From assembly GCA_002361365.1 (NCBI GenBank), contig DEST01000003.1, positions 1 through 6,815 on the forward strand: a stretch of DNA of 6,815 nucleotides. The letters are read 5' to 3'. Positions 1 to 6,314 of this stretch are shown here, piece by piece. Position 1 is the stretch's first letter; each line of letters opens with the position of its first letter. The position numbers and the translations under genes are program-made. This stretch comes from Alphaproteobacteria bacterium UBA3307 (GTDB taxonomy: Bacteria > Pseudomonadota > Alphaproteobacteria > RF32 > CAG-239). The notes under the pieces were generated by a model that was not told the origin of the DNA, made no database searches, and worked only from the letters and a program-made list of their open reading frames with translations.

Positions 1-1
1 T

Positions 2-952
2 AAATTAAAAAAGGAAGATAAAGATAAATTAAATTCATATGATTTTCGCGTATATAGAGAATTAGAGCATATAGACCTTTTATTGGTTTCAGAAGCTGAA
101 AAAATTGTCATAGTTATTGAAAACAAGATATGGACAAAGAATCATGACAATCAATTAACAACATATAATGAATTTATCAATGAGACATATAAAGATAAAG
201 GTTTTAGTATCTACCAGTTTTATCTGACTCCAGATGGGGACACCCCAATCAATGAAAAGGAAGACATATCAGAATGGAATCCCTTATCCTACAAAAATAT
301 TATTGACACTTTGGTTAATACTAAGTCCATAGCGAAATTAAAACCGGAATCAAGATTATTAATAAACAACTATATTAACATATTAAGGAGAGATATTGTG
401 AAAGACGATAATGATGAACTGATAAAAAAATGTAATGAAATATATGCGCAATATAAAACAGCTATAGAATTAATTAATAAATATAAAACAAGTAACCTTA
501 TTACTATTATAAAAAGTGTGCTTTTCCATTATAAAAATCAGAAAAAAATTAAATTCGATAATATAAATAATTGTAAAACAACGTTTAAATTTTATACTCC
601 TGAGCTAGATAATCTACTTCCGGAATTTAAATCGAAACAAAGTTCATGGAATGATACGCATAAATACGATTATGAACTAATTATCCAACAATCATCCACT
701 GAGTGCCAACTAAAATTAAATTGCGCATTAGCTGGTAATAATATAGATAACGACACTAAAAATATTATGAAAAAATTAATTTCAGCAGTCGAGAAAAAAG
801 AAAAGGAGAAGTTTACTTTTTGTATAATTGGATCTAAAATTCAGGATATAAAAGATTTATCTGATGAGAATGAAATGCAAACAAAGGTTAGACAGTTAAT
901 TGACTATACATTGCAATGGCAAAATGAATTATTAAAAAAATTGCAAAAATAA
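2..952 (+). CDS. PD-(D/E)XK nuclease family protein (PDDEXK_4-like), 5' partial
   Basis: The reading frame is open to the left edge of the window, so the gene starts outside it; the TTG at 83 is an internal leucine codon, not the start. The visible 316 residues begin with the nuclease core. Glu20 (in YRELEHIDLLL), Asp25 and Glu40-Asn-Lys42 (in IVIVIENKIW) give the E...D...ExK arrangement of PD-(D/E)XK enzymes, followed by Gln51 and Tyr55 in NQLTTY, as in the PDDEXK_4 family. The rest (about 100-316) is lysine- and asparagine-rich with no recognised domain. The family is presumed to cut DNA with a divalent metal and is often found alone in accessory regions; the substrate is unknown and a defence role is inference. 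Base composition is clearly more AT-rich than the WYL gene downstream. No GC-rich terminator hairpin follows the TAA stop. Confidence 0.82.
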   Translation, partial: KLKKEDKDKLNSYDFRVYRELEHIDLLLVSEAEKIVIVIENKIWTKNHDNQLTTYNEFINETYKDKGFSIYQFYLTPDGDTPINEKEDISEWNPLSYKNIIDTLVNTKSIAKLKPESRLLINNYINILRRDIVKDDNDELIKKCNEIYAQYKTAIELINKYKTSNLITIIKSVLFHYKNQKKIKFDNINNCKTTFKFYTPELDNLLPEFKSKQSSWNDTHKYDYELIIQQSSTECQLKLNCALAGNNIDNDTKNIMKKLISAVEKKEKEKFTFCIIGSKIQDIKDLSDENEMQTKVRQLIDYTLQWQNELLKKLQK

Positions 953-969
953 TTTTTATACGTCAGATA

Positions 970-998
970 TTGACAGGTTTGTGTTTTTATATTTTTAT
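970..998 (+). promoter_or_regulatory. Putative sigma70-type promoter of the WYL regulator gene
   Basis: A perfect TTGACA (970-975) is followed after 17 bases by TTTTAT (993-998, 4 of 6 matches to TATAAT) in a very T-rich stretch. Transcription would start near 1005 and give a leader of about 155 bases before the ATG at 1162. The long frame that could begin with the TTG at 970 starts on this -35 box, which argues against that upstream start. Confidence 0.5.
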
Positions 999-1020
999 AT
1001 ATAACATAAACTTGTCGAGG

Positions 1021-1059
1021 GGCTTGGTCATCCTTTCTAAAAATCATTACAACCAAGCC
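1021..1059 (+). repeat. Inverted repeat in the leader of the WYL gene (8-base arms)
   Basis: GGCTTGGT (1021-1028) is the exact reverse complement of ACCAAGCC (1052-1059), with a 23-base AT-rich loop. It lies just downstream of the predicted transcription start, so it could fold as RNA or act as a protein-binding site. Its right arm shares GCC (1057-1059) with a second possible pairing, GCCGCAAAT with ATTTGCGGC at 1128-1136, so the two helices would compete. Confidence 0.6.
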
Positions 1060-1067
1060 GCAAATAT

Positions 1068-1139
1068 GGCGCCGCGACGATTTCTCCGGTCAGCTTTCTT
1101 TTCGAAGTTGATTTTCCTTACAAAGAAATTTGCGGCGCC
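1068..1139 (+). repeat. GC-rich imperfect palindromic element in the leader of the WYL gene
   Basis: GGCGCCGC (1068-1075) pairs exactly with GCGGCGCC (1132-1139). After a short asymmetric bulge the pairing continues with ATTTCT (1080-1085) against AGAAAT (1124-1129), enclosing a 38-base loop that contains the palindrome TTCGAA (1101-1106). The arms are GC-rich in an AT-rich region and end only 22 bases before the ATG at 1162. It may be a leader structure, a binding site for the regulator, or an interspersed palindromic repeat. The sequence shows the pairing; the role is inference. Confidence 0.6.
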
Positions 1140-1161
1140 GCTTAAAAAAAGCGAGGGCAAA

Positions 1162-2109
1162 ATGAGTTTATACGGCAAAATGATGGATTTATTTGACTTG
1201 TCTTTTGAAATGCAGGCTTCGGCAGAAGGTGTTTCAATACAAGATATTCAAAATAAATATAATGTCTCCCGCCGCACTGCAGAACGTATGCTCGAAGCCT
1301 TGCATGATTATTTTCAGCAAATGGAAGAAGTTGATACCGGTGAGCGCACCAAACGTTGGCGTATACCTTCACGTAGCTTAAACGGCTTTATTTCTCTATC
1401 TGCCGAAGAATTATCGGTATTTAAGACGGCAACGGATTTATTGCAACGTTACAGCACGGCGGAAAATGCTAGGCTATTGTCAACGGTAGAGCTGAAAATT
1501 CGCAATTTTATTAAGCCGGAGCACCGCAATCGCATCACCGTAGATGCCGATGAGCTGACACAAACCGAAGGCTTAGTTTGCTATCCGGGGCCGAAAATTA
1601 CAATTGCACCGGAAATTTTAGATAAAATAAGGCAGGCAATTTTGAGCTGTCACCAAATTAAAATGAAATATCGCTACAAAAACAAAACAGAAACAACCGA
1701 AACAACACTTATTCCTTACGGCTTTTTATACGGTCAGCGTGACCATTTTTTGGTCGCTCGGCACACTGATGCCAACGATGACGGCAAGCCGCGCACCTAT
1801 TCGCTGCCGAATATTTTAAGCGTTGAAATTTTGCCAGACACATTTAATATTGACGGTTTTTCGCTAAATGAATATGCGGCAGAATCCTTCGGTTCGTGGC
1901 ATGAAGCACCGGTAGATGTGGAATGGCTGTTCAGCAAAAATGTTGCCGATGAGGTAAAACACTTTGTTTTTCACCCTAAGCAGGAGATGCGCGAAAATGC
2001 CGATGGCAGCATAACGGTTAAATTTCATGCCGGTGGTAAAAAAGAGATGGATTGGTTTTTATACACTTGGGGCAATGATGTTAAAGTGATTAAACCAAAG
2101 AAAGCGTGA
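1162..2109 (+). CDS. WYL domain-containing transcriptional regulator (YafY-like)
   Basis: Predicted 315-residue cytoplasmic DNA-binding protein. An N-terminal winged helix-turn-helix (about 1-70; VSRRTAERM at 35-43 is the recognition-helix region) is followed by a linker and a WYL domain (about 150-230). In the family motif PYGxxYxxxxWYLVA, the W-Y-L positions are here His195-Phe196-Leu197 within GQRDHFLVAR, so the Trp and Tyr are replaced conservatively in shape but not in identity. A C-terminal WCX-like segment (about 250-315) completes the usual length. WYL domains are thought to sense nucleotide or nucleic-acid ligands, and members such as CapW and BrxR repress defence operons. I start at ATG 1162 (MSLYGKMMDL, GAGGG upstream): homologues begin there, and the upstream frame runs through the promoter and the leader palindromes. 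It is richer in GC than its left neighbour. Target genes are unknown. Confidence 0.88.
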   Translation: MSLYGKMMDLFDLSFEMQASAEGVSIQDIQNKYNVSRRTAERMLEALHDYFQQMEEVDTGERTKRWRIPSRSLNGFISLSAEELSVFKTATDLLQRYSTAENARLLSTVELKIRNFIKPEHRNRITVDADELTQTEGLVCYPGPKITIAPEILDKIRQAILSCHQIKMKYRYKNKTETTETTLIPYGFLYGQRDHFLVARHTDANDDGKPRTYSLPNILSVEILPDTFNIDGFSLNEYAAESFGSWHEAPVDVEWLFSKNVADEVKHFVFHPKQEMRENADGSITVKFHAGGKKEMDWFLYTWGNDVKVIKPKKA

Positions 2110-2141
2110 TTTTGTGAATATGAAAATTTTATTTGAACACA

Positions 2142-2170
2142 TTGTCAAAACATTATAAGTTATGTATTAT
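2142..2170 (+). promoter_or_regulatory. Putative sigma70-type promoter of the DnaB-like gene
   Basis: TTGTCA (2142-2147) and TATTAT (2165-2170), each 5 of 6 to consensus, are separated by exactly 17 bases. Transcription would start near 2177, followed almost at once by the Shine-Dalgarno GGAG (2180-2183), 7 bases before the ATG at 2191. It suggests the DnaB-like gene can be expressed independently of the WYL gene. Confidence 0.55.
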
Positions 2171-2190
2171 AAAAATATTGGAGAAATGCG

Positions 2191-3273
2191 ATGTTATACA
2201 CGGGATTTAGAGAAATAGACGATACATTAGGCGGTATCAAAAACGGCGAGTTGATTGTTGTTGCCAGTGACTTTGTTGGTGAATATGTACAGCAATACAT
2301 TCTTTATAATGTAGCAAAGCAACTTGATAAACATAACCGAAAAAACATCAAAAATTATGACGAAAAAATAGCAAATGCCTTAAATTTTGAAAATACAGAT
2401 TTTGAAAGGCTGATTGAAAAAGTTATCGTTTTAGGCAGACACGATTTAGAATTTAATGCTTTGTCCGGTTTTCCGCGCGGTGAGTATGATGCCAAACAAT
2501 TTGATTTATTCACCCAAAGAAGATTATTGTTTAAAGATTTACCAATAGAGCAAAGTTTTGCTTATCTGTATCAGCGGTCAGCCAATGCCTTAATCAAAGA
2601 TATAACACACACTTACGAAGAGATTAAAACGCAAATATCTGCTATCTGTGTTTTTGGTTGGGAAAAGAAAATTCCGCTACTAAAAGAAGTGGCACAAAAA
2701 TTAAATATCCCGGTATTGTTGCTGACATACACTTCTACCGGATATGGTGAGCCACTGGAAGATGAAATAAAAAAATATCAAAATCAATCGGCAAATATTG
2801 ATAAACTGGTCATTGTTAAGGATAATTACTGGAACGAAAAATATAAGGATACACCTAATAAAAACGCTTCAACTTTTTATGTGGAAAATTTCAAAACCAA
2901 ACATGCAGAAAGCATAATTTCAAAATATTGGCCGTCTTTATCTCTTGAAATTTATGAGGGCGACTGGGGACAAATTTTTCGTCCGTCAGACAGAGCCGGT
3001 GTTTTTGAGGCGATGATACAAAATGATGAATATATCAATAAAAACAATTTTGACTTGTATTTGTATTTTGATTCTGAAAAAACAGAGCAATTTTGGGCTT
3101 ATATTAAGGCATTTCAACGCATTCAAAATGATGATTTGTACGAGCTTTTGAAAGAATATAAAAAAGGAGCAAGTAAACGTGAGCTAATATTTGCCACAGA
3201 TATTTTGCATAAATTGCTTATCAAGCATACCGAAATAGAGGCAGATTCATTATCTGATGACATTCAATTTTAG
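2191..3273 (+). CDS. Degenerate DnaB C-terminal (RecA-fold) protein lacking Walker residues
   Basis: The N-terminal 250 residues follow the helicase domain of DnaB in order. TGFREIDDTLGGIKNGELIVVA (4-25) matches the family's TGxxxLDxxxGGxxxGDLIVLA. The Walker A site of DnaB (A-R-P-S-M-G-K-T) is A-S-D-F-V-G-E-Y at 25-32, so Lys becomes Glu31 and Thr becomes Tyr32. LLFKDLPIEQSFAYLYQRSA (112-131) fits the segment before Walker B. Walker B (VIDYLQ) is AICVFGW (151-157), with Phe155 where the Asp should be. KIPLLKEVAQKLNIPVLLLT (160-179) matches the family's LKxLAKELNVPVxxLSQ. ANIDKLVIVKDNYWNE (201-216) matches the DADVIMxxYRDxYYNP segment. The DnaB N-terminal domain is absent, and residues 258-360 are an unrecognised extension. 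It should not hydrolyse ATP by the usual mechanism; it might bind a helicase, DNA or a nucleotide. GGAG precedes the ATG. Its end overlaps the convergent gene by 24 bases. The fold call is from recalled family patterns. Confidence 0.72.
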   Translation: MLYTGFREIDDTLGGIKNGELIVVASDFVGEYVQQYILYNVAKQLDKHNRKNIKNYDEKIANALNFENTDFERLIEKVIVLGRHDLEFNALSGFPRGEYDAKQFDLFTQRRLLFKDLPIEQSFAYLYQRSANALIKDITHTYEEIKTQISAICVFGWEKKIPLLKEVAQKLNIPVLLLTYTSTGYGEPLEDEIKKYQNQSANIDKLVIVKDNYWNEKYKDTPNKNASTFYVENFKTKHAESIISKYWPSLSLEIYEGDWGQIFRPSDRAGVFEAMIQNDEYINKNNFDLYLYFDSEKTEQFWAYIKAFQRIQNDDLYELLKEYKKGASKRELIFATDILHKLLIKHTEIEADSLSDDIQF

Positions 3274-3828
3274 ATTAAAAAATTCAAAACCGCGGCAGGT
3301 TTCTGTTTTATATAGCGGCTTAGCGTTTGTATATTGGGTTATCAGGCGTAGCTCATAAGTCAAATTATTTGCCTGTATAATCTCATATAACATCGCAATT
3401 GTTGAAATGGCTAAATATAGTTTCTGACTGATTTTCCCCTTGTTGTCGAGCGTAAAAATGAGTTTGCGAGATATATTTTCGCATGTTTCAAATTTAGAAC
3501 TCCAACCCGATTGTTCCCAGTCCAAACGCACCCAACCTTCTTGAAACGCCTGCAAACGCAAATTATGGTTATATTTTGCGCTATCTTTTAGGCGTGGGCG
3601 CAAAACATCGTCAACACCGGCAGTTAATGACGGCAAATACCAAGTGCCGTCCGGTGTAATCCAGCCGCCACGAGTATTAAGCTTAAAATTAAAAGGCAAA
3701 TGTCCGACATTTAAGCGCGGTAAAATATATTTGTAATCTTCCAAATTTTTATTCTGCGCCACCTCTTGCAATTCTTCCGGTATATATTTTGCAATACTGG
3801 CAAATTTTTCTTCTAACGCTGTCGGCAT
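3250..3828 (-). CDS. Hypothetical protein, last gene of the minus-strand operon (192 aa)
   Basis: Not recognised. A soluble protein with no signal peptide and no clear membrane span. The central part, GGWITPDGTWYLPSL (54-68) followed by QEGWVRLDWEQSG (96-108), has the layout 'W-I-x-PDG-x-W/F ... GWVR' that I associate with small phage- or island-encoded proteins of unknown function; this is a resemblance, not an identification. The C-terminal half (about 110-192) is predicted to mix strands and helices. A strong Shine-Dalgarno, AAGGAG (read from 3842 to 3837), stands 8 bases before the ATG and fixes the start. It follows the 38-codon ORF by 52 bases. A TATAAT (3847-3852) precedes it without a good -35 box, so it is probably transcribed with the operon. 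Its last 24 bases overlap the end of the DnaB-like gene, so transcripts of the two would be antisense to each other. Confidence 0.75.
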   Translation of the reverse strand: MPTALEEKFASIAKYIPEELQEVAQNKNLEDYKYILPRLNVGHLPFNFKLNTRGGWITPDGTWYLPSLTAGVDDVLRPRLKDSAKYNHNLRLQAFQEGWVRLDWEQSGWSSKFETCENISRKLIFTLDNKGKISQKLYLAISTIAMLYEIIQANNLTYELRLITQYTNAKPLYKTETCRGFEFFNLKLNVIR

Positions 3829-3880
3829 GAATAAAGCTCCTTTTTGATTATATTATCTTGTGATGGTTAATAAATATTTT

Positions 3881-3997
3881 TTACACACTGTTACACTTTG
3901 ATATTTTTGCTTTGTTGCACCGAATCTCCGAAATATATAAATCATCGGTTTTCTGTCCAATGTAATTTATGGTTATTCCGTTTTCTGCCGTTATCAT
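3881..3997 (-). CDS. Small ORF (38 codons) coupled to the gene above by an ATGA overlap
   Basis: A short reading frame beginning MITAENGITINYIGQKTDDL and ending with TAA at 3881-3883. Its ATG (3997-3995) overlaps the TGA stop of the preceding gene in the sequence ATGA, and the stretch AAAGGAG sits 8 bases upstream inside the end of that gene. These are strong signs of coupled translation. The N-terminal half looks like normal coding sequence; the last residues (CNKAKISKCNSV) are less convincing, so this could be the surviving start of a longer gene cut short by a deletion or frameshift. Function not recognised. Confidence 0.55.
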   Translation of the reverse strand: MITAENGITINYIGQKTDDLYISEIRCNKAKISKCNSV

Positions 3998-4686
3998 TTT
4001 ACTTGCTCCTTTTCTTTTAATATTGCCGCCAGTCCTTTGGGATTATATTCTTCAATCAGTTTATAAGGAAAATTGCGCCCATTAGGACCGCAGCGGCAAA
4101 TAAATTCTTTATCACCCATAAGCAAATACCTGCAGGCATAAAGCCAAAAATCCGTATCGGCACCGACATCATATTTTTTGCTGACGACATCATAAAATAA
4201 CTGCTTAAACTGTAAAAAATTATGCAACATATATTTAGGCAAAATATATTCCGTCTTCTCCGGCTCTTTGTTCGGATTAAAATAATCTATATCCTCATTT
4301 ATGGTTATAATCAGGTTATCTTCTTTAGGCGTAATCTTCCAACTATACCGCTTAATTCTACTTTCAACTTCATTTTCATAATCAATACCGCCAAACAGTT
4401 CGTGTACCGATTTTTCTAAATCTTTTGAGTAAATATCTTGAAACAGGCGTATTATGCCCGTGATTCTATGGTAATCAATACCAAACCACCGAACAAATTT
4501 TTTATGAATCATCATATAAAATAAGTTGTAGAGAAAATCATACGAAATATAGTCATAAAATCTTTCTGCAGCCCATTGTCTGACTTTTATACGCTTTTCT
4601 CGCCGTATGCACCATTGCGTATCATTTTTATCAATGTTTTCCCATTTTTTTTTGGTTTTAAGCTGTTTATTACTGACTTTATTCAT
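3994..4686 (-). CDS. Hypothetical protein, intact copy of a duplicated gene (230 aa)
   Basis: Not recognised. The protein is basic and rich in aromatic residues. The N-terminus (1-40) is lysine- and arginine-rich. A helical, Tyr/Phe-rich block, YDYISYDFLYNLFYMMIHKK (44-63), is followed by a region around 115-150 that looks like beta strands (SWKIT, NLIITI, EYILP). The best conserved part is at the C-terminal end: MLHNFLQFKQLFYDVVSKKY (153-172), DTDFWLYACRYLLMGDK (177-193) and NFPYKLIEEYNPKGL (205-219). Although hydrophobic, these segments are broken by charges and I do not call them membrane spans. It is a tandem paralogue of the broken gene immediately upstream. Its ATG overlaps that gene's TGA as ATGA, and its own stop overlaps the next ORF in the same way, so translation is probably coupled. 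No catalytic motif is visible. Confidence 0.8.
   Translation of the reverse strand: MNKVSNKQLKTKKKWENIDKNDTQWCIRREKRIKVRQWAAERFYDYISYDFLYNLFYMMIHKKFVRWFGIDYHRITGIIRLFQDIYSKDLEKSVHELFGGIDYENEVESRIKRYSWKITPKEDNLIITINEDIDYFNPNKEPEKTEYILPKYMLHNFLQFKQLFYDVVSKKYDVGADTDFWLYACRYLLMGDKEFICRCGPNGRNFPYKLIEEYNPKGLAAILKEKEQVK
4199..4233. repeat. 35-base direct repeat, copy 1 (inside the intact paralogue)
   Basis: These 35 bases are identical to 4951-4985, 752 bases away, and encode the conserved MLHNFLQFKQL segment of both paralogues. It is the longest exact match I found between the two copies and a possible site for recombination between them. Divergence around it shows that the duplication is not recent. 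Confidence 0.85.
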
Positions 4687-5400
4687 TTTCGGTGTTTCCT
4701 CTTAATTGTTGCCTTTCTGTTGGAGATAATTCGTTTAATATCATCATCTTGTATTCTTGAATCATATGGAATGGCGGATAAACCTAACGGATTATATTCT
4801 TCAAGCAATTTATAAGGAAAATTTTTACCGTTATTGCCCCACCAAGCTATTTTATAATCTTTATCTCCCATAAGCAAATATCGACAAGCATAAAGCCAGA
4901 AGTCCGTATCAGGGCCGACATCATATTTTTTGCTGACAACGTTGTAGAACAACTGCTTAAACTGTAAAAAATTATGCAACATATAAAGTGGTACGATATA
5001 CTTTGTTGTGTCCTGTTTCTCATTTGGGTTACAACATCCTATCGGTTCTTCAATTGTTATAATTAAATTTTCTTTGTTTTGCTCAACTTTCCACGCAGAA
5101 CTTTTAATACAATTTTATAATATCCTCTTCGTTTTCGATACAATCGAACAAATTATTAACGGCATTTTTTAATTCTTTAGTTGGTATATTTCTAAAAATA
5201 AAAAAAATCATTGCAATTCTACTGTAATCACATCTACCAAACCATATAAATTTTTTATGAATCATCATATAGAAAAGATTAAATAAAAAATCATCCGAGG
5301 CGTATAAGAAAAAGTCATCGTAAAACCCCCGAATATTTTTTAGATATCTTTTATAATTTACACGATTAGTTTTAAGCTGTTTATCGCTGATTTTATTCAT
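4683..5400 (-). pseudogene. Frameshifted upstream paralogue of the 230-aa gene
   Basis: Two reading frames make one gene. The first (ATG 5400, MNKISDKQLKT, stop 5104-5106) aligns with residues 1 to about 110 of the downstream paralogue. The second continues with IKSSAWKVEQNKENLIITIE and reaches LSAIPYDSR and a basic tail ending KRKHRK at 4683. From the shared MMIHKK to MLHNF the copies align without any gap in protein, but this copy is exactly one base longer (272 against 271). So there is one extra base, probably near 5111-5118, where the - strand reads ATAAAATT. Repaired, the protein would have 238 residues. The start at 5400 is chosen over 5415 by homology (MNK) and by GGAG at 5413-5410; it overlaps the stop of the gene upstream by 8 bases. 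Sequencing error or true inactivation cannot be told apart here. Function unknown. Confidence 0.8.
4951..4985. repeat. 35-base direct repeat, copy 2 (inside the frameshifted paralogue)
   Basis: Identical to 4199-4233. Upstream of the frameshift, matching positions of the two copies are 753 bases apart (for example 4501 and 5254); downstream they are 752 apart. This difference places the single extra base between them. Confidence 0.85.
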
Positions 5401-6175
5401 TTTCATCATCTCCATTGCTTAATAAATAATGACACCATAAGTCCGTTTTTTCTTTGTTTAGCAAACGCACCAATTCTGTCTTATCGCTTTCCGGCATATT
5501 CAGGTAGCAATCTTTTTCAACTTCTTCTTCAACGATTAAATTCTCCGGTGTATATTGTTCTGCCGTTTTATAATCAATCAGCCGCACGCTGAAGATTGAT
5601 TTATATTTATCTGCCCAAGCAACTGAGCGCAAAGAATTACCTTTATATTGTTTATCATTGATATTAACGCAAACGTGTGCGTGCGGTAGTCTGTCCGGCA
5701 TTTCATTATCTTCAGTAAATAAAACGAATTTTCCCGAATGCCACTCATAATTTTCATCTAGTGTGCAGTGCGGCTGTGCCATAGCGGTAATTTTCAACTC
5801 CCAACAACGAGCAATAAAATCTTCTGACGGACTTAATTTTTGAAAAAGTGGTAATCCCTCGTGCGAATCATATTCTTTAATATGCTTACCATACCAACAA
5901 TCGGGAAACCACTTATTGAGAAATTTTTGTATTATCGGCAAATCAATTTTAACCGAAGGTAATAGTCGCCCTTTATCTATGCGATAGGCAGCAAATTTGT
6001 CCGTAATTTCAGTAAAAGCATTTCTGACTTCATCGTGATTGGCTACATCATATTCCCACGCAAACACTGTCTTTCCATTCGTTAAAATGCGAATTAGCGG
6101 GTATTGCTTAATCATTTCAATAAGCTGTTGCTTACTGTCGATTTTATAAATTTTGCTTTTATCTATATTTTGCAT
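5393..6175 (-). CDS. Hypothetical protein with PHAH motif, first gene of the operon (260 aa)
   Basis: Not recognised. Predicted soluble and cytoplasmic, with no signal peptide or membrane span. Notable features are LIRILTNGKTVFAWEYDV (27-44), a Trp/Cys-containing stretch WFPDCWYGKHIKEYDSHEG (89-107), and a histidine motif, DRLPHAHVCVNI (161-172), preceded by a beta-like FVLFTEDNE (150-158). The order 'strand, acidic turn, PHxHV' recalls DUF4160-type proteins, where PHFHV follows a similar strand, but the rest differs and I do not assign it. His165 and His167 could bind a metal. The C-terminus is acidic (DDENE). The ATG at 6175 has AAGAGG (6186-6181) 5 bases upstream. Its last 8 bases overlap the start of the frameshifted paralogue, and it leads the operon from the promoter at 6242-6270. 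Confidence 0.78.
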   Translation of the reverse strand: MQNIDKSKIYKIDSKQQLIEMIKQYPLIRILTNGKTVFAWEYDVANHDEVRNAFTEITDKFAAYRIDKGRLLPSVKIDLPIIQKFLNKWFPDCWYGKHIKEYDSHEGLPLFQKLSPSEDFIARCWELKITAMAQPHCTLDENYEWHSGKFVLFTEDNEMPDRLPHAHVCVNINDKQYKGNSLRSVAWADKYKSIFSVRLIDYKTAEQYTPENLIVEEEVEKDCYLNMPESDKTELVRLLNKEKTDLWCHYLLSNGDDENE

Positions 6176-6193
6176 ATAAACCTCTTCTGCTAC

Positions 6194-6205
6194 GTTTTAT
6201 AAAAC
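6194..6205. promoter_or_regulatory. 12-base perfect palindrome in the operon leader
   Basis: GTTTTATAAAAC is its own reverse complement and lies between the predicted transcription start (about 6235) and the Shine-Dalgarno of the 260-aa gene. It could be an operator half-site or site, but such AT palindromes also occur by chance. Confidence 0.3.
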
Positions 6206-6241
6206 TCTAAACCGCTATACCGACAAAATCTGTCATACTTA

Positions 6242-6270
6242 ATTTTAAAGTCATTTTTACAACAGTTCAA
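6242..6270 (-). promoter_or_regulatory. Putative promoter of the minus-strand operon
   Basis: On the - strand TTGAAC (6270-6265) is followed after 17 bases by TAAAAT (6247-6242, 5 of 6). Transcription would begin near 6235, leaving a leader of about 60 bases. GACA-5-TGTC (6222-6234) sits at the predicted start and could be an operator. The same TTGAAC hexamer and spacing are used by the divergent promoter at 6315-6343. Confidence 0.5.
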
Positions 6271-6314
6271 TATATAAGTATCTAAAAAATCAAAATATTT
6301 TTAAATTTTAGACC

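Noticed and set aside
83..952. Nuclease gene starting at the TTG at 83
   Set aside because: The same frame is open to the window edge and the upstream residues (YRELEHIDLLL) hold family active-site positions, so the gene is a 5' partial and 83 is internal.
930..962. Terminator after the nuclease gene
   Set aside because: The A/T-only symmetry around the stop codon has no GC stem, so it is not a credible intrinsic terminator.
970..1161. N-terminal extension of the WYL regulator from the TTG at 970
   Set aside because: The TTG is part of the perfect -35 box, the region carries strong palindromes, and homologues begin at MSLYGKM (1162), which has its own ribosome site.
1142..1381. Small frames on both strands inside the WYL gene
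   Set aside because: They lie wholly within a well supported coding region, have no family resemblance and no convincing ribosome sites.
4222..4815. Plus-strand frames opposite the duplicated genes (4222-4419 and 4576-4815)
   Set aside because: Their Phe/Ile-rich products are the mirror of AT-rich coding sequence on the other strand; the minus-strand frames are conserved between the two paralogues.
5104..5415. Separate 103-aa gene, or a programmed frameshift, in the upstream paralogue
   Set aside because: The alignment with the intact paralogue continues directly in the next frame, so it is not a separate gene; the sequence at the break is not a recognised slippery heptamer, and the neighbouring paralogue needs no shift.
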